This document shows positions 44,441 to 55,427 of a stretch of DNA of 64,000 nt, one piece after another (position 1 is the first letter of the stretch; every line of letters starts with the position of its first letter). Position numbers and translations under genes: made by a program. Origin of the DNA: Leptobrachium leishanense (Eukaryota; Chordata; Amphibia; Anura; Megophryidae); assembly GCA_009667805.1 (NCBI GenBank), contig CM019064.1, positions 75,018,400 through 75,082,399 on the forward strand. The letters are read 5' to 3'. The notes beneath the pieces were generated by a model. It saw only the letters and a program-made list of their open reading frames with translations. It searched no databases and was not told the DNA's origin.

Positions 44441-44622
44441 CAACGTGGTTCCCAACCGCGGTCCTCAAGGACCCACTAACAGGCCAGGTTTTAAGGATCA
44501 CCTTGGGGAAATTCAGACTGAATTCTGCAATCACTGAGCAGCAAATCAGATCACCTGTGCGTCACATATCCTGCAAACCTGGCCTGTTAGTGGGCTCTGA
44601 GGACTAGGGCTGGAAACCACTG
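44441..44622. mobile_element. hAT MITE of the CAGTGGTTCCCAACC family
   Basis: The ends CAACGTGGTTCCCAACC and GGAAACCACTG; the interior (GGCCAGGTTTTAAGGATCAC, CAATCACTGAGCAGCAAATC) matches 51088-51270. Flanking octamers do not match, so the duplication has decayed or an end is misplaced. Confidence 0.78.
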
Positions 44623-44776
44623 ATGTAATCCAATTTGCTAGAAAGCTGTTAATTTTACCATTTACATTCAAGGGCTTATGGAATGAGCAGGGATAAAAAT
44701 TATGCATTTTAGATCAAAATAGATGATCTGAAGGAAAAGTTGAGTGGGGGGATCTAATTCAGTGATTGTGGCCTAA
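44623..44776. other. short unassigned DNA
   Basis: Ends with the TAA target site of the following element. Confidence 0.5.
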
Positions 44777-45366
44777 GGCTGGGGTCAGACGAGCGTCTTT
44801 GAGAGCGGAAGGAACGTCCATGAAAGTGGACGTTCCTTCCACTCTGACGCCCGTCTGGCCACCAGTGAACGCAGTTAGTGCACTCAGCGCTGCAAGGCTC
44901 GATCCTCCTATGGATGCTTTGCAGCCCCTTCCAACGCACGTCTAGCATTTTGACGGGGAGACTTTCTGCACGTTCGCTTGTAGCGTGCGCAATTCGTGCG
45001 TGCTACAGCGTGTGACTGGCCCCATCGAAGCGCCACAACGCTGCGACGGACGCCGGTAGGCATGTCAGTACAGGCGGACATATTGCGCTCGTCAGTGGTG
45101 TATTTAGGTTTTGTGCTGCCCTAGGCCTGACTAAACTCGTGCACCCCTAATTTAAATTGGACACACGCCTTCCTTTCCTGTTTAAACAGCCAGACACTTT
45201 CTGGTTTTAAAGATGGCTGTTGCTATAATGCAGAGGCCATCATCCACTTAGTGCAGTACAGGCTGCATGGAGAGTCCTACGAACAAGTTTAGGAAACGTT
45301 TGGGTCCCCTCCAAATTTACAGATGACTTCTGTATTATACATAATAATACACAGAGAGGACACAAT

Positions 45367-46092
45367 GGCCCCTATTACACTCTTCGCGCAAATGCGCTCG
45401 CGCAGCGCAATTTTTTTGCGCACGCAACAAAACAGCACGCGCAAATTAACGCGGTATTAAGATCCGAGCGCATTTTTTCAGCCTTTAACTTTTTTCGAGC
45501 GCAAATCCGAGGTGCAAACCCAGGCGCAAATGACCGTTGCGTGCAGGAATCGGTGGGCAGACTGTTTTTTCACAGGATTCAGCCAATCAGAATTAAGAAC
45601 CACCATTTGCTAGGTTTCGGTTGTTGCGCCTGTCAAAGTCAATCTGCGTATTTGTGCTGCAACAAAAATAGAAAATTAAACCATTTACTAATTTTATTGT
45701 TTGGGTATGTGTAGAATGTGTAACTGTACTGTGCTGTATTTTTTTTTGTGCAGGTTCATTTCGTTTCGCCCAAAACGTTCAGATTGTAAATTAACACCAG
45801 GTTTTCAAAGACGTCAAAATGATGCGTACAAACGTTGTCGTGCGTTACATTTTGCGCTAAGATTGTAATACCATGCTCGCATACGCGTACTAACGCATTG
45901 GTGCTCACAATGTTAAGTATAGGATGCGCGCAGGAACTTGCGCTCGCGCTGGGTTCGAGTAGGGTCACTCGCGCTGGACGTTAACGCGCATCGTTTGCGC
46001 GAACTTCGTAATACGACGTTATGTGCTAATGGTTTTTTCCTCGCGCAAATGCGCATTTGGGAGGAATTTGCGTGAGGAATGTAATAGGGGCC
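45367..46092. mobile_element. GGGCYCTATTAC-family MITE, copy 3
   Basis: The ends GGCCCCTATTACACTCTTCG and GAGGAATGTAATAGGGGCC are flanked by AAT on both sides (45364-45366, 46093-46095). 726 bp, same interior as the copies at 27913 and 36744. Confidence 0.9.
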
Positions 46093-46124
46093 AATACAGG
46101 GAGTCTGTGATTTATCAATATTTT

Positions 46125-46240
46125 TTTTTTGAGAAAGTATTTTACCAGGAAGGATACATTGAGATTTCTCTCGTTTTCAAGTATGTCCTGGGTGGCGAGT
46201 ATGTACCGTTAGGTGTCTTGCCCAAGGACACTTACTGCAT
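46125..46240. repeat. tail-like dispersed repeat, copy 1
   Basis: TTTTACCAGGAAGGATACAT through GTGTCTTGCCCAAGGACAC recurs in reverse complement at 63835-63932; a shorter piece is at 37488. It may be the 3' tail of a LINE or SINE. Class unknown. Confidence 0.7.
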
Positions 46241-46750
46241 TACACACATTATACACACAGAGGACACAATACAAGGAGTCTGGGATTTACTTATGTCTGT
46301 GTTACACAATACAGAGAGTCTGGGATTCACTTTCGTCTGTGTTACACTATTAAGTAAAACTGCAAAAAAACAACTAGAATAGTAAAAGGTATGATCGCAT
46401 AACTCATTGGCAGTGACACGCACACACGTATGGAGGAGCCCCTATAAACATCTACACACCCCGAATATGGAGGAGGGTCTAAAGACATCTAGAAACAACC
46501 TACAGAGGATTCCTTAAAGACAACCCAAACCCAGTATTTGGAGGAGCCCCTAAAAAGAGGGAGATTAGGGCAAAACAAGGACAGAGAGATTTGCTGCCAA
46601 AATTGGGGCTGCCCTTAGTATATAGGATACATAAAGTTTAACTAAAACTGAATAATCAGCACCACACGGATATCACCAAAATCATTATATTTTATTTTTA
46701 GTTGAAAAATAAAAAGGAATGATTAAATCAGGACTACATGACATGTATTG

Positions 46751-46830
46751 TGGACAGTATATATGGAGAGAGGCAGTATGGTGACAGTATATATGGAGGG
46801 AAGCAGTATGGTGACAGTATATATGGAGGG
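46751..46830. repeat. short tandem array, ~30-bp unit
   Basis: Three units of GACAGTATATATGGAGGGAA with GCAGTATGGT. Confidence 0.85.
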
Positions 46831-47278
46831 TGTGTGTGATGTGTGTTAGTCACAGAAGAAATGCCCTCAGCTCAAACATTAAAAGAGGCAGATCTTGTCA
46901 GATCAGGATGCTGCAGAATGCCTGTCAGGTGGCATCATCTGGTGGCAGTGTAATAGATGGGCCATAGGGGCTGGCTGGGCATGCTGGGAGGGGCTGGAGG
47001 CCAGCAGTATCTCTGGGGTCCCTGCTTCCCGAGTCCACAGCCTGTCATTGCTGCACGTGGGCAGTCGGCTTCTCCCTGGCTGATGTCAGCTGACAGGGGC
47101 GTGGTGTCAGGCAGTGATTGCTGCTCATTGAAGCCAGCCTGCCCTCACTGAGCCCTGGCACCGCTGCAGGGCCGGTGAGAAGCTTTGTCTCTCCCCTAGC
47201 AGCTTTACAATCGTTGGGCAAGTAGTGCAGTATGCCAGCAGCCAGCCAGTGAAGGCCTGGCTGCTGCTTGCTTTTATA

Positions 47279-47612
47279 GCAGAAGCAAAACTAGAAACCT
47301 CAGGGCCCCGGTGCAAGAATCCACGAAGGGCCCCCTGCCCCCCCCCCTCCTGCGAGAGAATTTTGCATTTTTACTAAAAACATTTTGCAAAAATACCTGT
47401 ATACAGGTCTCCTGCACTATCGCCTAGTATCCCTATTATATATCAATTAGCTGTGGAATTTAATGCTATGGTAATATTAATATAATAGGCATACTAGGCA
47501 ATAGGTTATAGTATTATTAGGTTTTGGAACCAGCAATTTTTGGATAGTGCAGGAGACATGTATACAGCTATTTTTTGCCCTCTTAAAATTGCCATACAAT
47601 TTGGAAGTATTT
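47279..47612. mobile_element. partial hAT element 2-type fragment
   Basis: AACTAGAAACCTCAGGGCCC and CGGTGCAAGAATCCACGAAG match the left end of the hAT at 20146 almost exactly. It is followed by an imperfect inverted repeat (about 47396-47437 with 47480-47570, sharing CCTGCACTAT/ATAGTGCAGG and TATACAG). The array is absent and the right end was not found. Confidence 0.65.
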
Positions 47613-47616
47613 TTAA

Positions 47617-48838
47617 CCACTTCGCTGCTGAGGACGCGCTCAGCGCATCCTCAGCAGTGCCGCTGGTGTGCTGAGGACGCGCTGAGCGCGTCCTCACATT
47701 GGGGTCAGCGTTCGGCCGGGTTCCGGCCGATCGCTGGCCCCTCCGGTGCGGGCTGACATCCTGGATGTCAGCCCGGCATCCGGACCAGCAGCCGCCAGAA
47801 TTAGGTGTCATCGCGGGGGCGCGATGACACCTAATTCAGGCGCCCCCCCGCATGTGCGGAGGAGGCGCCTGAAAGGGAGGGGGGGGAGGTCCTTCGGACC
47901 TCTCTCCCTCCCGATCGGCGGCGCACAGGGGGTTAACCCAGGCATCATTTGGAAGGGCACAGCCTGCCCTTCCAAATGATGCCTGGCATTAACCCCTGGG
48001 GAGCTGGATCGCGAATCGGCGCTGAAAAGCGCCGGTTCGCGATCCTTTCCCGGAGCTGGGCGACATCTTGGATGTCGGCCAAGCCTCCGGGAACTCCCCC
48101 AGAGGACTGGCGTCATCGTGCGTAGCACGATGACGCCAGTCCTAGAGTTAACCCCTAACTGCCACCAACTGTGGAGATAGGGAGTTCCAATGAACTCCCT
48201 ATCTCCCGATCCGTGGCAGCTAGGGGTTAAATTTTGGTATGGTTGGATCGGCCAGAGCATGGCCGTTCCAACGATACCAAACACTACAGTGAAAAATGTT
48301 GTAAAAAAAAATTTAAAATAAAAATAAAAAAAAATTAAAAAAAAAAAAAATTAAACACTTTTTTTTTTTTTTTTTTGGTTTGTTAATGCAGCAATATTAT
48401 TCCCATTTCAATTATAATGTGAACAATGATGCTGCACTAACGATTTTTGTATGCGGTGCGTTTGTTAAAAATCACGTCATTTTCCCCAAAAAAAAATGTA
48501 ATGAGACCCCATCTCTAATTTTTTTAACAAGCGCACCCCATACAAAATATAACCGCAATTGCTCGCATGTTAAAATGTGGAAAAAAACACTTTACACATT
48601 GTAAATTATTGAAAATACATATTTTATTGCATTTTTTGTTATAATATACAGACATGACATAACGTATACATATAATAATGACATATTATGAATCTACCGA
48701 GTCTGACGGAAAGAACGATATATAATATGTCTGGGTCATATACTAAAATAAGCCTTCAAAACACGTTTAAACATGATGCGCAAAACAGGTAAAAATGACC
48801 TCAGCATAGGGGCGGGAAAAGCCTCAGCAGCGAAAGGG
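47617..48838 (-). mobile_element. hairpin-rich TTAA element (piggyBac-like), copy A
   Basis: The element is flanked by TTAA (47613-47616, 48839-48842). The ends CCACTTCGCTGCTGAGG and (reverse complement of the right end) CCCTTTCGCTGCTGAGG fit piggyBac-type termini. The left ~660 bp is a run of about twelve consecutive GC-rich palindromes (for example 47749-47775, 47801-47834, 47936-47986, 48006-48044, 48103-48142, 48176-48205, 48236-48278). The right ~540 bp is AT-rich. Copy B lies at 60375-61615 in the opposite orientation. Open frames of 158 and 74 codons are present in both copies but read through palindromes or AT-rich DNA and show no transposase motif. Confidence 0.9.
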
Positions 48839-48904
48839 TTAAAGAACGGGTTATGGATCCTCATATAGATTTCTCTTGTGTTATGTTGCCTCATCTAGTG
48901 TGTC

Positions 48905-49045
48905 ACTCCTCTCCTCTTAGATTGTAAGCTCTTGAGCAGGGTCCTTCCTCCTTCTGTTCAGTGTGTGTAACATGTATGCATATTTGTTATTCTGTCTCTC
49001 CCATTGTACAGCGCTAAGGAATTTATTGGCGCTTTATAAATGCTT
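48905..49045 (+). mobile_element. L2-type 3' tail
   Basis: AGATTGTAAGCTCTTGAGCA, CAGGGTCCTTCC, TACAGCGCTAAGGAATTTAT and GGCGCTTTATAAATGCTTG are the standard vertebrate L2 or L2-tailed SINE 3' region. 5' truncated. Confidence 0.8.
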
Positions 49046-49306
49046 GTAACTGTAACTGTTATAAGGTGGAGTATTAATTAAGATCTAGTTTAATAGCCCT
49101 CTCCCCCTTATTTTATAACCCTTTTTTTAAAGAGGTTTTTTCATTAATGGAGTTTTAAGAAAATGTTTTTAGTAAGAATGAAAAACTCTCTCCATTTAAC
49201 TGAATGGGTTAATAAGCTGACCAGACCCTGCAATGAGATACCAGGAAGTGTCAGACTCATGATGGATAGCCAGACAAAAGATAACAAGGCCTCTGCTGCC
49301 TATTAA

Positions 49307-49378
49307 CCCTTAAGGAGGAACGACAGAACTGTTCCGTCATAAATGCATTGGCTTTAAAGACCCTAGGTCCTTAAAGGG
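49307..49378. mobile_element. tiny TTAA MITE remnant
   Basis: 72 bp between TTAA sites (49303-49306, 49379-49382). The ends CCCTTAAGGAGGAACGAC and (reverse complement of the right end) CCCTTTAAGGACC are inverted repeats. Confidence 0.65.
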
Positions 49379-49693
49379 TTAACAATCCGCCACTGAATTC
49401 CTCTGCTCCCGGCCAGACTGACACACAGTAGCTGCTGTTTTTGCCGCCTTACTGGAAACTGCCGCCCTAGGCCTAGGCCAAGATACAGCACTGGCGCTCG
49501 TCTGACCCCGGCCTAAAAGTTTAAATTCCCTTTCTATTCTCCATTAATATGCCGTTAAAAGAGTTACCGCCTCTACTAACAAGGTCATTCACAGGATCTG
49601 TGTAATATTCAGTACACGTAGACTCAGATTGCATTTTACATCTATGTAAACATTTATAGTGCGTGACTGTAAAGACTAATCTAAATATATATA

Positions 49694-50602
49694 CAGGGTT
49701 ATTCAAAGAGATCCGAATTGTGTCCGAAAGGTAACCGAACAGTGAAATTCAGTGTACGGTTACCTTTCCTGGCCATTCGGCTATTCAGAGAGCAGGCAGT
49801 TCACCAAATGTTGGGGAATTGCCTGCACATACGGTGCCTGTTCGTTGCCTGTTCAAGGGCAGTGAAATCCCCATAGAGAAGCAATGCTTTGTCTATTCAG
49901 AGAACACAAACCAGCAGTGAAAATTTGCCAAATTTACCTGCTGTTCGGTGGTTTAATTCGACAGGTTTATTCAGGAGTATCCCATAGGCTTCAATGTTAA
50001 AAATATTCCTGTTTTAATCCAATATCTAATAAACCGTTGATTATAATATTCTGAGGTAAAAAGTCTCTTTATTTATAGATTTTTTAGGATCTTTTAGGCA
50101 TTTTTCGGGATTTTTTTGTGAATAATTTTTTTCAGTTTATCTTTTTTAAATCGTTTTGTCTTTTTTCTGTAACAGCCCTTTTTATTATCATTCATTGGAT
50201 ATTATATGTGAATTTCAGACATTTTCGTTCTGTAGTTGCAAACAGCGTTTCACTTTTCAAACATTCAAGCGTACTGGGGGGTTTTTTCACTCCATTTGTC
50301 TGCGTTGTCGGGTTTTTCCCGACGGCTGCTCTGCTCTGTGATCGGCTCCTGCTCGGTTTTTCCCGGCGTATTTGGTGGGGTTAATCCAGATCTTTTTGCG
50401 GGTTTCGCTGTGCGTTCGCCGGGTTTTGCGGTGAGTGTTCGGTGGGTTTGCGGCGGCTTTTCCCTGCATTACGACAGCCCTGTGATGCTTGCTGAATACA
50501 CCGCAGGATCACCAACATGGGATCGCCAAATCGCACTGAATTGAAGAGAACGAAAAGTCACCAAACGTGCGGTGACTTTTCGATTCTCTTTGAATAACCC
50601 TG
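49694..50602. mobile_element. CAGGGTTATTCAAAGAG MITE, intact copy
   Basis: The ends CAGGGTTATTCAAAGAG and CTCTTTGAATAACCCTG are perfect inverted repeats flanked by ATA (49691-49693, 50603-50605). The 909-bp interior is shared with 355-901 and 59930-62055. A second inverted pair (GGTAACCGAAC, CGTACGGTTACC) lies inside the left end. Superfamily uncertain; a 3-bp duplication suggests Harbinger. Confidence 0.88.
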
Positions 50603-50935
50603 ATACTGTGCATATCTCCTAATTCTGCTTGACCCAGCAAAGCAGAACAGTAAGATAATAGGACACCGACATCTAAGCCAAAGCCTCAGTACATCATCTC
50701 ATCTGCAACCTGAGGTGGTGCTGAGGGTTGATTAATATGTGAGAACAGAGGAAACACTGTGGGGTCCTCCTGCTCTTTTTCAATCTGTTTGTAAATACTG
50801 ACATCACATGGTTCAAAGGTGCATTGGTGTCGCTTGGGAATGACATGCCCCAAACATGTTACCTATGACCTAACCTAGAGCAAAGGCAGTGCATTAACCT
50901 GGACCTCAGTTAAGTACAAAAGGTTGGCTTTAAAT
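50603..50935. other. unassigned DNA
   Basis: Nothing recognised. Confidence 0.5.
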
Positions 50936-51307
50936 CAATTCTTCCCAAACCTGTCCTCAGGAAGCACTATCAGGCCAGGTTTGCCAGAAATCTGAAGTGC
51001 AACACAGGCAATATGATTTGCTTTTCATTGATTGCAGGTTCAGTCTACATTTCCCTGAGGAAATCCTTATAATCTGGCCTGTTAGTGCAGTGGCCCCAAC
51101 CCTGGTCCTCAAGTGCCCCTAACAGGCCAGGTTTTAAGGATTCCCTGGGGGGAAATGCAGACTGAATCCTGCAATCACTGAGCAGCAAATCATATCACCT
51201 GTGCTGTGCTTCAGATATCTGGCAAACCTGGCCTGTTTGTGGGCCCCGAGGACCAGGGTTGGCACCACTGTGTTAGTGGGTACTGGGGACAAGTTTGGGA
51301 AGCAATG
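50936..51307. mobile_element. hAT MITE (TTCCCAAACYTGTCC), split by a related MITE
   Basis: The left CAATTCTTCCCAAACCTGTC and reverse complement of the right CATTGCTTCCCAAACTTGTC are inverted repeats. Flanks CTTTAAAT and CCTTAAAG match at 6/8. Interrupted at 51088-51270. Confidence 0.75.
51088..51270. mobile_element. hAT MITE (CAGTGGCCCCAACCC) nested in the preceding MITE
   Basis: The ends CAGTGGCCCCAACCCTGG and TGGCACCACTG are flanked by a perfect 8-bp duplication TGTTAGTG (51080-51087, 51271-51278). Same family as 27310 and 44441. Confidence 0.9.
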
Positions 51308-51423
51308 CCTTAAAGACCTATCCTGCAGAGAGAAGAATGAGAATGCCTTTGATTGGATGAACCACTTCCTGGCCTGCATCAAGCCACCTGGAATGGCAGT
51401 AAATTTTGTGACTATATATGAGC

Positions 51424-51798
51424 CAGGGGTCAGCATCCTTTGCCCTCCAGATGTTTTCGAAATATATTTCCCTTGAGTAGCTGATAGAGTTGCCAGGTCG
51501 GCCATGTTTGACTGGACATATATTACTATTTCATGCAGAGGGGAGCCCAGGGAAAAGTTCTACCCTGAAACATGTATAATTCAGATGCCACAGGAAGGAA
51601 ATGAAGGCAGATCACCTGGGATTTTTTTACCTGCAGTGTATGGATTCTACCTGCTGCGGGTGGCATTTTTAATAAACTGCCCATCAGCATAAATAAATTA
51701 TATGTGTCCAGGAAAACATGGCCAATCTGGCAACCCTAGACGCTGAGCATCATGGGAGATGTCCAAAACATGTGGGAGGCCAAGGTTACTGGCCCCTG
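51424..51798. mobile_element. hAT MITE (CAGGGGTCAGCA), outer
   Basis: The left end CAGGGGTCAGCATCCTTTGC and the reverse complement of the right end CAGGGGCCAGTAACCTTGGC are inverted repeats. Flanks ATATGAGC and ATATAAGG match at 6/8. Interrupted by 51485-51738. Confidence 0.8.
51485..51738. mobile_element. MITE, TTGCCAGGTCGGCCATG family, nested
   Basis: The left TAGAGTTGCCAGGTCGGCCA and the reverse complement of the right TAGGGTTGCCAGATTGGCCA are inverted repeats. Flanking GTAGCTGA and GACGCTGA match at 6/8. Second copy at 27027; fragment at 14233. Confidence 0.82.
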
Positions 51799-51806
51799 AT
51801 ATAAGG

Positions 51807-52072
51807 TACTGCTTTAATGTTTTCTATATAATTTAATACATATTATTTCCCTTTCATTTTTGTGTGACCCCCCACTGTAACCCCCAGATTTTATATTATA
51901 GGGAATCAGAAGGTAAAAACAGCCATCCTTCTGAATTCTACTGTTTATTGTTACTGTATTAGTATTGAAAGCAATACATTTGTTTCACTGTTTACATTAA
52001 ATACTAGTTCATAGACAAAGGCAAAGGATTATTAGTATTGGTAGATCTATATTTTATAAAATGTCATTTTGT
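51807..52072. other. unassigned DNA
   Basis: Nothing recognised. Confidence 0.5.
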
Positions 52073-52080
52073 GCTGCTAG

Positions 52081-54327
52081 CAGGGGCGTCGCTACGTGGG
52101 GGCGGGGGGTGTGGCCCGCACCAGGTGACACCCGCCTTTAGGGTGACACCATCACCCTAAGGGCGGGTGTCTCACCCTGCGCCGCGTGTTCGCTCCCTGC
52201 TAGCGTCCGAAGCATGCAGCTTCGGCGCTCGCCCGGGGGAAACACGTGACCAGCCGATCGCAATTGGTCACGTGGCTCCCCCAGGTGAGCGCCCAAGCTG
52301 CACGCCGCCGGAGGCTCAAAGGGAGCGAACACGCGGCGCAGGAGGTGAGCTGGGGGGGCCATTATCCATGAGCTGCTGGGGCCTTGTTCATATCCATGAG
52401 CTGGGTGCAAATCCATGTGCTGGGGCAATATCCATGCGCTGGGGGCAAATCCATGAGCTGGGGCAGTATCCATGAGCTGGGGCAGTATCCATGTGCTGAG
52501 GCATATCCATGAGCTGGGGCAGTATCCATGAGCTGGGGCATATCCATGAGCTGGGGCAGTATCCATGTGCTGGGGCATATCCATGAGCTGGGGCAGTATC
52601 CATGAGCTGGGGCAAATCCATAAGCTGGGGCATATCCATGAGCTGGGGCAAATCCATGAGCTGGGGCATATCCATGAGCTGGGGCATATCCATGAGCTGG
52701 GGCAGTATCCATGAGCTGGGGCATATCCATGAGCTGGGGCATATCCATGAGCTGGGGAAAATCCATGAGCTGGGGCAGTATCCATGTGCTGGGGCATATC
52801 CATGAGCTGGGGCATATCCATGAGCTGGGGCAGTATCCATGAGCTGGGGCAAATCCATGAGCGGGGCAGTATCCATGTGCTGGGGCATATCCATGAGCTG
52901 GGGCATATCCATGAGCTGGGGCAGTATCCATGAGCTGGGGTATATCCATGGGCTGGGGCAGTATCCATGAGCTGGGGCAGTATCCATGTGCTGGGGCATA
53001 TCCATGAGCTGGGGCAAATCCATGAGCTGGGGCAGTATCCATGTGCTGGGGCAGTATCCATGTGCTGGGGCATATCCATGAGCTGGGGCATATCCATGAG
53101 CTGGGGCATATCCATGTGCTGGGGCATATCCATGTGCTGGGGCATATCCATGAGCTGGGGCAAATCCATGAGCTGGGGCAGTATCCATGAGCTGGGGCAT
53201 ATCCATGTGCTGGGGCATATCCATGAGCTGGGGCAGTATCCATGAGCTGGGGTATATCCATGAGCTGGGGCAGTATCCATGAGCTGGGGCATATCTATGT
53301 GCTGGGGCAGTATCCATGAGCTGGGGCATATCCATGAGCTGGGGGCATATCCATGAGCTGGGGCAGTATCCATGTGCTGGGGCAATATCCATGAGCTGGG
53401 GCATATCCATGAGCTGGGGCAATATCAATGAGGAGCTGGGGGCACAGCCATGAGAGGAGCTGGGTCAAAATCCATGAGAGGAGCTGGGGCATTATCCATG
53501 AGAGCAGCTGGGGCAGTTTATCCATGAGAGGAGCTGGGGCAGTATATCCATGAGAGGAGCTGGGGCAGTATATCCATGAGAGGAGCTGTGGCAAAATCCA
53601 TGAGAGGAGCTGGGGCAATATCCATGAGAGGAGCTGGGGCAGTATATCCATGAGAGGAGCTGGGGCAATATCCATGAGAGCTGCTGGGGCATATCCATGA
53701 GAGCTGCTGGGGCATATCCATGTGAGCTGGGGCAGTATCCATGTGTGCTTGGGGCAGTATCCATGTGTGCTGGGGGCATATCCATGAGAGCTGGGGCTAT
53801 ATCCATGTGTGAGCTGGTCTGGGGCAATATATCCATGTGTGAGCTGGTCTGGGGCAATATATCCATGTGTGAGCTGAGGCGTAATATATCCATGTGTGAG
53901 CTGAGGCGCAATATATCCATATGTGAGCTGAGGCGCAATATATCCATGGGTGAGCTGCTGGGGGCAATATATAATTGTGAACTGGGGCAATATATCCATA
54001 TGTGAGCTGGGGGCAATATATATCCATGGGTGAGCTGCTGGGGGCAATATATCCAGAGCTGCAGGGGCCAAAATATATCCATGTGTGATTTCACTGCCTT
54101 CGAACAGGCATCGTACTTGCTGGCAGTTGGCAAAAATTTGTGTGAGCATATGAGAGAGCCCCACAGCAATAAACTTCACAGTAATGTGCGCTGTGTGTAT
54201 GAGCATTCAGTGTTATATGGGAGTACTGATTTAGGAGTACGAGTAGTTAAAAAAAATCCGTAAAACTCGGGGGGGGTGACACCATAAGTTACCGCACCGG
54301 GTGACACCAACCCTAGTGACGCCACTG
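52081..54327 (+). mobile_element. non-autonomous hAT element 3 with large minisatellite
   Basis: The ends CAGGGGCGTCGCTACG and (reverse complement of the right end) CAGTGGCGTCACTAGGG are flanked by a perfect 8-bp duplication GCTGCTAG (52073-52080, 54328-54335). From the left it holds a GC-rich palindromic region (52130-52345; AGCATGCAGCTTCGGCGCTC and its counterpart, plus GTGACCAG/TTGGTCAC), then a ~1.7-kb array, then one reverse-oriented unit of the hAT-1 minisatellite (about 54165-54215), then the right end with GGTGACACC. It is the mirror orientation of the hAT at 20146. Confidence 0.95.
52381..54080. repeat. minisatellite, 18-27-bp units, in hAT element 3
   Basis: From 52381 to about 53430 some 55 units of ATCCATGAGCTGGGGCAT type, mostly 18-19 bp, with small changes (CATGTGCTG for CATGAGCTG; ATATC, AGTATC or AAATC linkers). 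From 53430 to 54080 units lengthen to about 22-30 bp (CATGAGAGGAGCTGGGGCAG, then CATGTGTGAGCTGG). Minus-strand open frames of 299-415 codons reading APAHGYAPAHGY are artefacts. Confidence 0.95.
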
Positions 54328-54517
54328 GCTGCTAGGAATCAGATCGTCTTGTCACACAGCCATGTTTTGTTTCTATTTGAATGAGCTGAAGCTATAAATT
54401 GATTTCCTTTTGAGCTGTAGTAGTATTTTTTACAGTGATTTCCTGAAATGAGCACTTAGCGCTGCATGCTAATGACCCCCTAATTGACTGTGATTGTGTC
54501 CAAATATATATAGTGTG

Positions 54518-55259
54518 TGTCATGGAGCTGATGTAACGCTCCATGCTTCAAACCCCAAGAGACTTTATGTTCATTTATATCGTGTGATTTTAGATATATT
54601 TTACATTGTTTGGTTTTAGTTTAATTTAGTTTAGTGTAAAATGGCATAGCTTTGGTTTTAAAAATACTTATATTCCTGTAGGTAAATGTGTTTTTGTGTA
54701 TACAGTAAACAAGCTTTACTGCTGTGTAATTTATGCACCAGGGCTTTTCCCATTATCTAGCTGCATGTTTAATTCAAGGGATCTCTGATAGTGTGTGTTT
54801 AATCTGATGTGTTAGAACAATGGATATACAAATGTTGTGTGAGCTGAAGGCTAAAGAATGTATAGAATGTTTTAAATAACTGACATAATATAATTAGTAT
54901 GGGTAGGACGAGGTGCGTAATTTTATGCAAATTATGACTATTGGATTTCAGCATAAATGGTGGCGTTTTGTTCATTAAAAAGTCAGAGAACTCTCAGAGC
55001 TTAGAGAGAGAGAATCCTGTTTTAAAGCATACAGCCGTGCCTGGTGTCTTTATTTCAGCGACGCTACTCTATACACTATCACCCTCAGAAGGTACCGAGC
55101 GGCCTTCTGGAGATTCCTAACGGCTCCAGGGCAGAGGAACAGAAGCAGGCGGGTCAAGCTGCTCGAGGCGCTGAGGACAGTGCTCCCAGTAGCCGGGCTG
55201 ACCGCAACGAAGGGGTGTCTGGAGAGTCAGGACAGATGGAAGGGAACGGTTCCTTCACA
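54518..55259 (+). repeat. 5' LTR of the coiled-coil LTR element
   Basis: 742 bp. It contains ATTAAA at about 54975 and CTTTATTTCAGCGACGCTAC near 55049-55068, a possible splice acceptor-like stretch. Matches 57249-57983. Confidence 0.93.
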
Positions 55260-55427
55260 TTGGTGGCAAGCGGTGTGGATAGAGGCTCTCCAACACCAAT
55301 ACACCCCGAGATGACAAACTATACAGCCTGCAAGCAGAACACCCTGAAGGACCTGCTGGAAAGCCATGGAAGGAACGAATATTGAAGAAAGGGTCAAAGG
55401 CACAAGTTTGGTGCAACCAGGAGCGAG

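Larger units (their letters stand above)
45093..49493. mobile_element. hAT element (CAGTGGTGTATTTAGG ends), composite
   Basis: The ends CAGTGGTGTATTTAGG and (reverse complement of the right end) CAGTGCTGTATCTTGGCC are flanked by a perfect 8-bp duplication GCGCTCGT (45085-45092, 49494-49501). GCCCTAGGCCT occurs near both ends. It carries at least five further inserts or repeats listed separately. No transposase could be read. Confidence 0.9.
44777..49513. mobile_element. Harbinger-like MITE, split by a 4.4-kb hAT composite
   Basis: The ends GGCTGGGGTCAGACGAGCG and CGCTCGTCTGACCCCGGCC are inverted repeats flanked by TAA (44774-44776, 49514-49516). The element's own sequence is only 44777-45092 and about 49502-49513; the hAT inserted within the right inverted repeat, at GCGCTCGT. 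The interior matches the MITE at 27346. Confidence 0.9.

Noticed and set aside
47808..48284. 158-codon open frame conserved in both hairpin elements (also 60948-61424)
   Set aside because: It reads straight through palindromes, has no domain, and conservation is explained by the two copies being nearly identical in DNA.
48380..48604. 74-codon frame conserved in both TTAA elements (also 60610-60840)
   Set aside because: AT-rich, no transposase motif; same explanation by copy similarity. It could be a remnant, but I cannot support that.
52138..53428. Minus-strand open frames of 299-415 codons (APAHGYAPAHGY repeats)
   Set aside because: They are readings of the 18-19-bp minisatellite in hAT element 3; all three frames are open for the same reason.
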